From positions 2,604,001 to 2,668,000 of the forward strand of contig NZ_OZ245754.1 of NCBI RefSeq assembly GCF_965227365.1: a stretch of DNA of 64,000 nucleotides. The letters are read 5' to 3'. Source of the stretch: Hwanghaeella sp965227365 (GTDB taxonomy: Bacteria > Pseudomonadota > Alphaproteobacteria > UBA8366 > Aestuariispiraceae). The translations under genes were made by a program, and so were the position numbers. The notes beneath the pieces are model-generated. The model saw nothing but the letters and a program-made list of their open reading frames with translations. It was not told the DNA's origin and did no database searches. This document shows, in pieces, positions 9,091-17,826 of this stretch. How positions within the stretch are numbered: position 1 is the stretch's first letter; each line of letters starts with the position of its first letter.

Positions 9091-10668
9091 TCAAAAATTC
9101 ACGCGCTTTGCTTGAGTGACGAGCGGAAGCGCCCGTATCTCGGCCAAAACCGCGTCTGACAGATCGCTGTCCAGTTCGACCAGCGCGATCGCGTCCCCGC
9201 CGGCCTCGGTGCGGCCCAAATGGAAACTGGCGATGTTCACGCCATGGGTGCTGAACAATGTCCCCAACGCCCCGATCAGGCCCGGTTTGTCCTGGTTCGT
9301 GATGTAAAGCATGCTGTTGGAGAAAGGCGCCTCCACCTGGATTCCCTTGATGTCGACGATGCGCGGCTTGTCCCCGCCGAACAGGGTGCCCGAGACGGAT
9401 CGGGTGAAACGTTCCGATTCGACGGTCAGCTTGATCAGGGTCTGATAATCGCCCGGCCGGTCGTGCTTCACCTCGCTGATTTCGATGCCGCGTTCACGCG
9501 CGATCACGGGGGCGCTGACCATATTGACTGCATCGCTGAAGGGTTTCAGCAACCCGGCAATAGCGGCCTGAACCAAGGGTTTCGTGTTCAGCGTGGCGAC
9601 ATGGCCTTCGAATTCGATCACCGCGCGGCGAATACCGGTCTCCGTCACTTGCCCGGCAAAACTGCCGAGTTGCTCGGCCAATTTCATGTATGGCTTCAGG
9701 CGCGGGGCATCCTCCGCACTGACCGACGGCATGTTGAGCGCGTTGGTCACGGCCCCGGTCAGCAGGTAGTCCGCCATCTGCTCGGCGACCTGGATGGCGA
9801 CATTCTCCTGGGCCTCTTCCGTGGAGGCGCCGAGATGGGGCGTCGCGACCACGTCTTCCCGCCCGAACAGCACGTTCTCCTTAGCCGGTTCGACCGCGAA
9901 GACGTCGAGGGCGGCACCCGCAACCTTGCCGGCATCCAGCGCATCGCGCAGCGCTTCCTCGTCGATGATCCCGCCGCGGGCGCAATTTACGATCCGCACG
10001 CCGGTCTTCATTTTCGCGAAGGCTTCCGCATTCAGCAGATTCCGGGTCTGTTCGGTCAGCGGTGTGTGAACCGTGATGAAATCAGCACGGGCCAGCAGCG
10101 TTTCCAGGTCGACCCGCTCAACCCCCATTTCCTCCGCCCGTTCCGGGGACAGGAACGGGTCGAAGGCGATGACGCGCATCTTAAGGCCCTGGGCACGGTC
10201 CGCGACGATCGAGCCGATATTCCCGGCGCCGAGCAGCCCCAGAACCTTGCCGTAAAGCTCCACGCCCATGAATTTGGACTTTTCCCACTTGCCCGCATGG
10301 GTCGAGGCATTGGCCGCCGGAATCTGCCGGGCGCAGGCCATCATCATCGAAATCGCGTGTTCGGCCGTCGTGATGGAATTGCCGAAAGGCGTGTTCATGA
10401 CCACGACACCCTTCGCCGTGGCGGCCGCCTGATCCACATTGTCGACGCCGATCCCGGCGCGGCCGACCACCTTCAGGTTCTCCGCGTGTTCCAGCACATC
10501 CGGGGTCACCTTGGTGGCGGACCGGATCGCCAGTCCGTCATAGCCGCCGATAATCGCCTTCAACTCATCCGGGGATAGGCCCGGCTTGTAGTCCACCTCG
10601 ACGCCGCGCTCTTTGAAGACCTCAACCGCCCGATTCGATATCTTATCGGAAATCAATACTTTGGGCAT
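9091..10668 (-). CDS. serA: D-3-phosphoglycerate dehydrogenase
   Basis: Oxidises 3-phosphoglycerate to 3-phosphohydroxypyruvate with NAD, the first step of serine synthesis. The 525-aa long form has the substrate-binding and Rossmann domains (GLLGAGNIGSIVADRAQ at about 145-161, the catalytic loop with VNCARGGIIDE and HLGAS), an intervening domain, and a C-terminal ACT domain (about 450-525) that usually gives serine feedback control. AGGTGAGAG precedes the ATG. It lies 26 bp downstream of serC, so the two form the serC-serA operon. Confidence 0.97.
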   Translation of the reverse strand: MPKVLISDKISNRAVEVFKERGVEVDYKPGLSPDELKAIIGGYDGLAIRSATKVTPDVLEHAENLKVVGRAGIGVDNVDQAAATAKGVVVMNTPFGNSITTAEHAISMMMACARQIPAANASTHAGKWEKSKFMGVELYGKVLGLLGAGNIGSIVADRAQGLKMRVIAFDPFLSPERAEEMGVERVDLETLLARADFITVHTPLTEQTRNLLNAEAFAKMKTGVRIVNCARGGIIDEEALRDALDAGKVAGAALDVFAVEPAKENVLFGREDVVATPHLGASTEEAQENVAIQVAEQMADYLLTGAVTNALNMPSVSAEDAPRLKPYMKLAEQLGSFAGQVTETGIRRAVIEFEGHVATLNTKPLVQAAIAGLLKPFSDAVNMVSAPVIARERGIEISEVKHDRPGDYQTLIKLTVESERFTRSVSGTLFGGDKPRIVDIKGIQVEAPFSNSMLYITNQDKPGLIGALGTLFSTHGVNIASFHLGRTEAGGDAIALVELDSDLSDAVLAEIRALPLVTQAKRVNF

Positions 10669-10694
10669 CCACTCTCACCTTCTGAATTATCTGC

Positions 10695-11855
10695 TTACAG
10701 GGCGGCCTTGACGGTTTCGTAGGACCAGTCGAGCCATGGCAGAAGCGCTTCCACATCGCTGGTCTCGACCGTCGCTCCGCCCCAGATCCGCAAGCCTGGA
10801 GGTGCATCGCGATAGCCGTTGATGTCATAGGCGACGCCTTCTTCGTCCAACAGGACGGACATCTTTTTCGGCACACCGGCGCGGGCCTCCTCGCTCAACC
10901 CGCTCGCTTCCGTCAGGACGAGGCAGATGGAGGTGCAGGATCTGGTCGTCACATCGCTGGGCAGGAAGTCCACCCAAGGCGTCTGATCGACCCAGGCGGC
11001 GACGGCGGCGAGGTTCGCTTCCGACCGTGCAACGAGCGTCGGCGCACCGCCGATCGACTCGGCCCATTTCAGCGTATCCAACGCGTCCTCGACGCAGAGC
11101 ATGGACGGCGTATTGATCGTTTCGCCCTTGAAGACGCCTTCGATCAACTCCCCGCCCTTGGTCAGACGGAAGATCTTCGGCATCGGCCAGGGCGGGGTAT
11201 AGCTGGTCAGGCGCTCGACCGCCCGCGGCGACAACACGATCATGCCATGCGCGCCCTCGCCCCCCAGGACCTTCTGCCAGGACCACGTCGTGACATCCAG
11301 TTTGTCCCACGGCAGCGACATAGCGAAGGCGGCGGATGTGGCATCGCAGATCGTCAGCCCTTCCCGATCGTCTGCAATCCAATCACCGTTCGGAACGCGG
11401 ACGCCGCTGGTGGTACCGTTCCAGGTGAAAACAACGTCGCGGGCGGGATCGACCTGTCCGAGATCGGGCAGTTCGCCGTATTCCGCCTTCAACATCCGCA
11501 CGTCGTCCAGCTTGAGCTGCTTTGACACATCCGTGATCCAGCCGGCGCCGAAGCTTTCCCAGGCCAGCATGTCCACGCCACGCGCGCCGAGCAGCGACCA
11601 CATCGCCATTTCAACGGCACCGGTGTCGGAGGCCGGCACGATACCGATCCGGTAATCTTCCGGAATCCCAAGGATGCCGCGCGTCCGGTCGATCACTTCC
11701 TTCAACCGCGCCTTGCCGGGGCCGGACCTGTGGGATCGGCCAAGCAGTGCCGCGGAGAGCACGTCGGGCGTCCAACCGGGGCGCTTCGCGCAGGGGCCTG
11801 AGGAAAAGTGGGGTCGAACCGGGCGTTGCGCCGGCTTCTTCGTTGCGCTGCTCAC
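10695..11855 (-). CDS. serC: Phosphoserine aminotransferase
   Basis: PLP enzyme converting 3-phosphohydroxypyruvate and glutamate to phosphoserine. The 386-aa protein belongs to the alphaproteobacterial/Methanosarcina-type SerC; the Schiff-base lysine is K195 in TWSWQKVLGGEGAHG, and DATSAAF (171-177) carries the PLP-pyridine aspartate. The start is GTG at 11855 with AAGGA seven bases upstream. First gene of the operon with serA. The leader upstream contains short complementary segments that could cover the start codon. Confidence 0.95.
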   Translation of the reverse strand: MSSATKKPAQRPVRPHFSSGPCAKRPGWTPDVLSAALLGRSHRSGPGKARLKEVIDRTRGILGIPEDYRIGIVPASDTGAVEMAMWSLLGARGVDMLAWESFGAGWITDVSKQLKLDDVRMLKAEYGELPDLGQVDPARDVVFTWNGTTSGVRVPNGDWIADDREGLTICDATSAAFAMSLPWDKLDVTTWSWQKVLGGEGAHGMIVLSPRAVERLTSYTPPWPMPKIFRLTKGGELIEGVFKGETINTPSMLCVEDALDTLKWAESIGGAPTLVARSEANLAAVAAWVDQTPWVDFLPSDVTTRSCTSICLVLTEASGLSEEARAGVPKKMSVLLDEEGVAYDINGYRDAPPGLRIWGGATVETSDVEALLPWLDWSYETVKAAL

Positions 11856-12000
11856 CGCTGTATCCTTGTGGTCAGTATCGTGGTGGTTCTAATCAAGAGT
11901 GGGATGGCCGCCTCGACCGGAATAGCGCTGAATTCCTGCGCTTTCGGGCCGGTGGGCCGGAACCGCGCGGCGGACTATAAGGCTGGCACTTGCCCCGTCA
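11856..12000 (-). promoter_or_regulatory. serC leader, possible cis-regulatory RNA
   Basis: On the minus strand the leader has GGCC-CACC-GGCC and GGAAT-N8-ATTCC short inverted repeats. A CACC at 11885-11882 can pair with the GGTG that contains the GTG start codon (11856-11853). A conserved serC RNA motif is known upstream of alphaproteobacterial serC genes; whether this is a member I cannot decide by eye. Confidence 0.35.
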
Positions 12001-12035
12001 ACCGGCGGATGGCGCGGATCGGCCAAAAACGACCG

Positions 12036-12515
12036 CTATTTCTGCAATTCTGCCTTTCCCGGTGCGGATGGCTCGGCCCGTGATAGGACGAGCACTTCGT
12101 CCTGGCCCTTCATTTCGCTGGAACGGCGCCAACCGAGCTTGGCGTAGAAACCGGTCGCACGGATATGCGGGTCGGGATTGGCGCCAAGCCAGATCCGCTC
12201 ATGCCCGGCCGCAAACAGCCAATCGCAAACCGACGCCAGCAGAGCCTTGCCGATCCCACGGTTTTCATATTCGGGCAAAACGGCGAGGACCTGCACTTCC
12301 CCATTGCGGCAATTCCCGGTTGCGAACCCGACAACCCGACCGTCTTCCTCGGCGAGCCACCCCGCCACGTTTCCTTCCAGTGCTTTCGCGAACAAGGTGG
12401 GCGTCACGCCGTATTCCTCCTCGAGCTCGGCAAGCGTGATCGCGTTTTCCCGCGTTGAGAGGCGCACGTTGAAGACGGCGTCCACATCCGACGGCTCAAT
12501 CCTACGAAATTTCAT
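12036..12515 (-). CDS. GNAT-family N-acetyltransferase
   Basis: A 159-aa single-domain acetyltransferase of the GNAT fold. The acetyl-CoA binding motif A is clear: VQVLAVLPEYENRGIGKALL (about residues 73-92), with the pyrophosphate loop NRGIGKA, and motif B near GFYAKLGWRR. Substrate unknown. It follows the FkbM gene on the same strand after a 23-bp gap and may be co-transcribed with it. Confidence 0.88.
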   Translation of the reverse strand: MKFRRIEPSDVDAVFNVRLSTRENAITLAELEEEYGVTPTLFAKALEGNVAGWLAEEDGRVVGFATGNCRNGEVQVLAVLPEYENRGIGKALLASVCDWLFAAGHERIWLGANPDPHIRATGFYAKLGWRRSSEMKGQDEVLVLSRAEPSAPGKAELQK

Positions 12516-12538
12516 GAATGTGAGCCGCCTGTCCCAGC

Positions 12539-13258
12539 CTAGTCCCGGAAGAAAATCGCATCGATCTGCAACTGGCGCCGCAAATCCGCTGAGAAGGTCG
12601 TTTCGGTGAGAATGAAGGGTTGAAAGCCCAAGCCATGGATCATCTGCAGGATTTCGAGATAGGTCGTCTCGCCGTCATAAAGCGGCAGGAGGGACAGCTC
12701 GACCTGCAGCCCGGTCACCTTTTTCAGAGTTTCTGTGGCGCCAATAAGAACATTCTTTTCAAACCCTTGCGTATCAATCTTGAGGTAAACCCTCTCGCCG
12801 GGTTTGACGTATTCGTCATACAGGCTGTCCAGCGTGGCGACCGGCGTTTCCGCCTCGCCCACGACCCGCGTCTTGCGAAACGCCTTGTACATGTCCTCGT
12901 TGGCGGGCAGCAGACTGCTGACGTCGCTGGCTTCGCTTTCGTAGATTGTCGCGGTGCCGAGGCTATCGCCGATCGCCGTGCGCGGCGCGACCGTCCATTT
13001 GGGATCGGACGCCGCCTTCGAAGTCAGTTCCGCATAGGCACTGGGCAAGGGTTCAAAGGAAACGATGCGGCCCTTGTAACCGATCTCCCGCAGCATCTCC
13101 CCGGTCTGGCCGACATTCGCACCGACATCCAGGACCAGGTCGATCTTGTGATCCTTGATCACCGCGGCAAGCTTCTCCGGCGGCTGTTTCGGCCGCTTGC
13201 GCATCTTGTTGACGGTGCGCTTGATCCAGAACCAGCGTTTTACGGATTCGATGCTCAT
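12539..13258 (-). CDS. FkbM-family SAM-dependent methyltransferase
   Basis: A 239-aa protein with the FkbM fold: SAM-binding motif I DLVLDVGANVGQTG (about 39-52), acidic motif II in RIVSFEPLP (about 64-72), and the family-typical VYLKIDTQGFEKNVLIGA (about 157-174). FkbM proteins O-methylate sugars or polyketide-type substrates; the actual substrate is unknown. No polysaccharide cluster surrounds it here. Confidence 0.9.
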   Translation of the reverse strand: MSIESVKRWFWIKRTVNKMRKRPKQPPEKLAAVIKDHKIDLVLDVGANVGQTGEMLREIGYKGRIVSFEPLPSAYAELTSKAASDPKWTVAPRTAIGDSLGTATIYESEASDVSSLLPANEDMYKAFRKTRVVGEAETPVATLDSLYDEYVKPGERVYLKIDTQGFEKNVLIGATETLKKVTGLQVELSLLPLYDGETTYLEILQMIHGLGFQPFILTETTFSADLRRQLQIDAIFFRD

Positions 13259-13334
13259 ACGGCTGAAAGGTCCCCGAAAGTTATAACTGGCCCAGCGGTG
13301 CTGCCAATTCAGCGCCTGCCCGACGGTCTCTTAC

Positions 13335-15173
13335 CTAAAGGCCGTAATACCAAGGCGCAAACAGGAAAAAGGCCAACCAACAGATCAACATCAGGGGGAT
13401 GCCCGCCTTGATGAAATCAACGAAACGGTAACCGCCGGGCGCCATGACCAGGAGATTGGTCTGATAGCCGACCGGACTGGCGAAACTGCAGTTCGCCGCG
13501 AAGACCACGGCGACGGCAAAGGCCTCGACTGGGACACCGATTTCCCGGGCAATCCCAACCCCGATGGGTGTGAACAGGACGGCGGTCGCCTTGGTCGAGA
13601 GCACATTGGCGAGTACAGCGACCATCAGGAAGAAGACACCGAGCACGATGGACGGCTCCGCATCGCCCAGGGCAATCAACATGCCATGCGCCAGGAAAGC
13701 GGCGCCGCCGGTCTCCTGCATCGCCACACCGAGCGCCAGCGCCGCGGCGATCAGAAACACGACCTTGCTGTCCAGGGCCTTGATCGCGCCCTGCAGCGAC
13801 AAGGCGCCGGAGAGGACCATCAGCGCGGCACCGCAGAGGGCCGCGATCTCCGTCGGCATGATCCCGCTGGCCGCCATCGCCACCACCCCCAGGAAAATTG
13901 CCGAGGCCCGGGTCGCGTGATGGGATTGGATCAAGGTCTCGGCCGACCACTCCATCAGGATGACGTCCTTGTTGCCGCGCAGGTCCAGGATGTCGCGCCG
14001 GCGCCCCTGAACCAGCAGGATGTCGCCCGCTTCCAACGGGATTTCGTCGATCTTGCGGCGCTGCATGCGGGTTCGTCGCTCCAGCCCGATGACCACGACA
14101 TCCCGCATGTTCCGATAGCCGATCTGGCGCAGCGTCCTGCCGATCAGCCAACTGTCCGGCTTGACCATGACTTCCGCCATGGACTGGGTACCGCCGCCCA
14201 GTCTTGGCGGCTGTTCATCCTCACCGACCGTGCTCGACAGCCTCGGATACAGCGCGGTGACGTCGTCCTTTACGGCGGCCCGCAACTGATCCCGCGTGGC
14301 CGCGACGGAGAGCGTATCGCCGATCTTCAAGCGCAATTCATCAAAGGGCGGATAGATCGGCCGGCCATCCCGATACACCGCCAGCAATGTCAGATCCTTC
14401 AATCCCGGGAAAAAGCCGCTTACCGACTCCAGACCGACATAGGGGGATCCGGCCTCCAGGCTGATATCCGCCTTGAACTGCTTCCCCGTCGCGCCTTCCT
14501 GGCCTGAGGTCGACGGGTTTTCGGGCAGAATTCGCGGACAGATGAACAATACGTAGATCATACCGGCGCCGGCCACGACGAGACCCGGCACGGTGAAGGA
14601 GAAGAAACTGAACTCAGCCTCCCCCAAATCGGCCAAGGCGTTCGACACCAGCAGGTTCGTGGACGACCCGATGAGTGTCGTCATTCCGCCCAGGATGGCG
14701 GCGTAGCTGAGCGGCATCATGTAACGGCTGGACGGTCGCCCAGTCTGCGCGGCCAGAGCCTGCATGATGGGCACGAAAATCACCACGACCGGGATATTGT
14801 TCAACAGGGCGCTGACCAGGGCGACGACCACGAGCGCGATGGCGAGCGCGGCAGAAAGCTGCCCCCGCGCCGCGCGATGGACCAGCAGAGCGACCCGGTC
14901 GAGAACGCCGGTACGGGACAACCCTTCCCCCAGAACCAACAGGGCAAGGACGGTCAACAGGGCGGGACTGGCGAAGCCTGCCAGCAGCACCATCGGTGAC
15001 AGAGCCGGCTTGCCGGCCTCGTCATAGACCGGGAAGAAGTGGAACAGGACGAGGAGAGCGCAAATGACGGAAAAGGACGTCAGTTCCAGCGGCAGCTTGT
15101 CCGTCGCGTAAAGCACCAAAGCCGCGACGATGAGCGCGAACACGGCCAGCATTTGCAGGGTCATCAAGTCCAC
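13335..15173 (-). CDS. SLC13-family (DASS) permease with two RCK_C domains
   Basis: Inner-membrane transporter of the divalent anion/Na+ symporter superfamily, often annotated as sulfate or dicarboxylate permease. It has N-terminal and C-terminal hydrophobic transport halves (about 1-190 and 400-612) separated by two regulatory RCK_C/TrkA-C domains, visible as repeated segments with GLKDLTLLAVYRDGRPIYPP and QIGYRNMRDVVVIGLERR. The NNIPVVVIFVPIM segment is characteristic. GTG at 15173 is chosen over ATG at 15164 because GGGAG lies ten bases before the GTG. Substrate cannot be read from the sequence. Confidence 0.87.
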   Translation of the reverse strand: MDLMTLQMLAVFALIVAALVLYATDKLPLELTSFSVICALLVLFHFFPVYDEAGKPALSPMVLLAGFASPALLTVLALLVLGEGLSRTGVLDRVALLVHRAARGQLSAALAIALVVVALVSALLNNIPVVVIFVPIMQALAAQTGRPSSRYMMPLSYAAILGGMTTLIGSSTNLLVSNALADLGEAEFSFFSFTVPGLVVAGAGMIYVLFICPRILPENPSTSGQEGATGKQFKADISLEAGSPYVGLESVSGFFPGLKDLTLLAVYRDGRPIYPPFDELRLKIGDTLSVAATRDQLRAAVKDDVTALYPRLSSTVGEDEQPPRLGGGTQSMAEVMVKPDSWLIGRTLRQIGYRNMRDVVVIGLERRTRMQRRKIDEIPLEAGDILLVQGRRRDILDLRGNKDVILMEWSAETLIQSHHATRASAIFLGVVAMAASGIMPTEIAALCGAALMVLSGALSLQGAIKALDSKVVFLIAAALALGVAMQETGGAAFLAHGMLIALGDAEPSIVLGVFFLMVAVLANVLSTKATAVLFTPIGVGIAREIGVPVEAFAVAVVFAANCSFASPVGYQTNLLVMAPGGYRFVDFIKAGIPLMLICWLAFFLFAPWYYGL

Positions 15174-15285
15174 GGACAGGCGTCTCCCGCTGGTTTTGCT
15201 AATAAGTGTAGCACAATTGCCGATATTGAAAGGATTTGCATGCGGCCGCATGGAAACCGGCCGCCCCGGTTGTTACTCGGCGGTA

Positions 15286-15735
15286 TTATTCGGATCGCCG
15301 CCTGACGATGGTGACGGACTCGTAGCTCATCACCTTGTCGTGCCGCTGGTTGAACGTCATGCAGCGCCATCGCACGATGCCCCGGTCGGGTTTGCTTTCC
15401 GATGGGCGGGCCTCGAGCACTTCCCATTCCGAATGGATCGTATCGCCGGCATGAACCGGCGCGGTCCAGCGGACCTCGTCCATGCCGGGCCCGATAATGT
15501 TGCTCTGGACGACCAGTCCAAGATCATAGAACTGCCGGAAAGACAGAGCCAGGGTCTGGAACCCGCTGGCGATCAATCCGCCGAAAGGCCCCGCTTCCGC
15601 TTTCACCTTGTCGGTATGCATGTGCTGCGGGTCGTACATCAGCGCGAATTCGAGGATCAAACCTTCGGAAAGGGTGATCGCGCGCGTGGTGAACTTGTCG
15701 CCCACCGAGAAGTCCTCGAAATACCGTGTATGCAT
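15286..15735 (-). CDS. MaoC-family (R)-hydratase / dehydratase
   Basis: A 149-aa hot-dog-fold protein of the MaoC dehydratase family, which hydrates 2-enoyl-CoA thioesters. Visible family features are the start RYFEDFSVGDKFTTRAITLSE, the active-site region YDPQHMHTD (about 34-42, Asp and His of the hydratase dyad) and GLIASGFQTLALSFRQF. The stretch matches single-domain MaoC proteins found next to mesaconyl-type or acyl-CoA metabolism genes; its substrate is unknown. Confidence 0.9.
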   Translation of the reverse strand: MHTRYFEDFSVGDKFTTRAITLSEGLILEFALMYDPQHMHTDKVKAEAGPFGGLIASGFQTLALSFRQFYDLGLVVQSNIIGPGMDEVRWTAPVHAGDTIHSEWEVLEARPSESKPDRGIVRWRCMTFNQRHDKVMSYESVTIVRRRSE

Positions 15736-15794
15736 TATTTACAACGCCTTATGTGCACTTCTTGTATGAATACCTGACGAATGCGCAGAGCCGG

Positions 15795-16427
15795 TTACGC
15801 CTTTGACAGCAGTTCCTTGGCGAGGGCGCGCATCTCCGTTGCCGCAATGCTCGACGGTTTCGTTTCCAAAGCCGTCAGGCCGCGGACCATGGAATCCGCG
15901 AAGGCGACCCGGTTGCCGATCGACGACTTCGCCAGGCCGACATCGTAATCGCCCAAGCGCTCTATCATCTGCTCCGTCAACGCCGCGCGGGGCGGCACGC
16001 GGTTCAGCACGATTACCGCCGGCGACTTCTCCTTGCTCGCCATTTCAAGGGTCGGAACGGTCGCCCAGACATCCATGGGGCTCGGCTGGCTCGGCACGAC
16101 GACCATGTCGGCGGCACGGATGGCGATCTTGGCTTCCGTCTCGGCATGCGGCGGGCTGTCGATCACGACGATATCGTGGCTGCGCCCCAAATCCTCGACG
16201 ACTTTCTGGGTTCGCCAGCCGGTCACCTCCGTGAAACCCAGGCCCGCGGCCTCCGCCCCCAGCGTCTCCATCCGCGCCTCGAACCAGCGGCCCAGACTGT
16301 GCTGCGGGTCGATATCGATCAGCGCTACGGTCTTCTTCTGTTTCAGCCAAGCCACGGCAAGATGGGCCGCAAGCGTGGATTTCCCCGCACCGCCCTTTTG
16401 TTGTGCAACGGTAAAGACTGTCGCCAT
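15795..16427 (-). CDS. ParA/MinD-type P-loop ATPase
   Basis: A 210-aa deviant-Walker ATPase: KGGAGKST (about residues 11-18) with the signature lysine, LIDIDPQ (switch region) and DIVVIDSPP (Walker B). It is a solo ParA without ParB next to it. Such orphan ParAs position cellular components (chemotaxis arrays, chromosome, storage granules); the cargo is not evident here. ATG at 16427 is chosen because GAGGAGG lies five bases upstream; a TTG one codon earlier also exists. Divergent from tsaC. Confidence 0.9.
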   Translation of the reverse strand: MATVFTVAQQKGGAGKSTLAAHLAVAWLKQKKTVALIDIDPQHSLGRWFEARMETLGAEAAGLGFTEVTGWRTQKVVEDLGRSHDIVVIDSPPHAETEAKIAIRAADMVVVPSQPSPMDVWATVPTLEMASKEKSPAVIVLNRVPPRAALTEQMIERLGDYDVGLAKSSIGNRVAFADSMVRGLTALETKPSSIAATEMRALAKELLSKA

Positions 16428-16605
16428 CAACCCCTCCTCTGGGTCCCCATCTTCTGGGCCGGCCGATGTCCGGGCAGATTCTGCAGATTTCCCGGTAACG
16501 GCCTAGAGCGTGATTTTACGCTTCGTCATGTTGCACCTGCGAAGATCGCCGTTCAAGACGGCGTTCTTCTTGCAGTTCGCGCGCCTGCCGCGCATAAACC
16601 GCCGC

Positions 16606-17577
16606 ATGCCCAAGATTCTTCCACTCGACAGTACCGGATTGGACGAAGCGGCCCGGCTGATCCGGGCCGGCGGTCTCGTCGCATTCCCGACGGAAACCGT
16701 CTACGGTCTGGGGGCGGACGCCACGAACGACACGGCCGTCGCGCGAATATTCGAAGCCAAACAACGACCTAGTTTCAATCCGCTAATCGTCCATTCTCCA
16801 TCTATTTCTGAAGTATGGAAATACGCAGCGGAGAGCCCGCGAGCCCATGCCCTGGCCGATGCGTTCTGGCCCGGCGCCCTGACCATGGTGCTGCCGCGCA
16901 AGCCGCGGACGAAGCTGTCCCTGCTGGTCAGCGCCGGCCTGCCATCCGTCGCCATCCGGGTACCCGCGCATGGCGGTGCGCGTGACCTGTTGCGCTTGTC
17001 CGGCCGTCCCATCGCAGCGCCGAGCGCGAATCGGTCGGGCCGGATATCGCCGACAACGGCACAACACGTCGCGGAATCTCTGGGGGACGCAGTCGATTTG
17101 ATCCTGGATGGCGGTCCGTGTCGGATCGGGGTGGAATCGACGATCATCGACGTGACGGGAGACCGCGTCGCCCTGCTCCGCCCCGGCGGAGTGCCGCTGG
17201 AAGCGCTGGAAAACACTGTCGGTCAAAGCATCGACATGCCGGAGCACGCCTATACCGAATCGTCGGATGACGACGTACCCGCCCCCATTAGTCCCGGCCT
17301 GTTGAGCAGTCACTACGCCCCTCGCGCCGCCGTGCGTCTGAATGCGCGGAAACCCGCCACGGGTGAAGCCTTTCTGGGGTTCGGGCCGGGAGCGGAAGCA
17401 GACCTGAATCTGAGCCCCTCCGGCGATCTGCGGGAAGCGGCCGCCAATCTGTTCGCCATGCTGCATGAATTGGACGCGACCGGCGCCGAGGCGATCGCCG
17501 TCGCCCCGATCCCCGAATCAGGGCTGGGGCGCGCGATCAACGATCGTCTACGCCGCGCCGCGGCCCCCCGGCCTTGA
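16606..17577 (+). CDS. tsaC: L-threonylcarbamoyladenylate synthase (Sua5 type)
   Basis: Makes threonylcarbamoyl-AMP for the t6A modification of ANN-decoding tRNAs. The 323-aa protein has the YrdC domain (GLVAFPTETVYGLGADA at about 22-38, the KQRPSFNPL motif and SANRSG at about 139-144) followed by a C-terminal Sua5 domain (PISPGLLSSHYAPRA onwards), so it is the long Sua5 form. An upstream extension to 16510 is open, but homology begins at ATG 16606. Confidence 0.95.
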   Translation: MPKILPLDSTGLDEAARLIRAGGLVAFPTETVYGLGADATNDTAVARIFEAKQRPSFNPLIVHSPSISEVWKYAAESPRAHALADAFWPGALTMVLPRKPRTKLSLLVSAGLPSVAIRVPAHGGARDLLRLSGRPIAAPSANRSGRISPTTAQHVAESLGDAVDLILDGGPCRIGVESTIIDVTGDRVALLRPGGVPLEALENTVGQSIDMPEHAYTESSDDDVPAPISPGLLSSHYAPRAAVRLNARKPATGEAFLGFGPGAEADLNLSPSGDLREAAANLFAMLHELDATGAEAIAVAPIPESGLGRAINDRLRRAAAPRP

Positions 17578-17712
17578 AATTCACTTGCGCAAATACCGAA
17601 AAACACTTGTTAAACCACGGAAATTCCCTACATCACCAACAACTTGCGGATCGCCGAAGCGTTGAATGCGCCGAGGCCGGCTTTATGGTGTCCGATGGAT
17701 TAGGGAGGCACC

Positions 17713-17826
17713 ATGCCGCTGGACAAATACCAGGGCCGAAAAGAAACTGCGCGCCAACCACTGGGGTGCACGGGAGACGTAGGGGAAATCGATAGATGGA
17801 ATCGGTCGGCACTTTCCTGCCACTGA
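17713..17826 (+). CDS. Possible 37-aa upstream ORF overlapping mrpA start
   Basis: ATG at 17713 is preceded by AGGGAGG at a four-base spacing, a better ribosome-binding site than that of mrpA itself. The frame runs 37 codons to TGA at 17824-17826, crossing the mrpA start (17796) in another frame. The peptide (MPLDKYQGRKETARQ...) is not recognised. It could couple translation to mrpA or be chance. Confidence 0.3.
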   Translation: MPLDKYQGRKETARQPLGCTGDVGEIDRWNRSALSCH

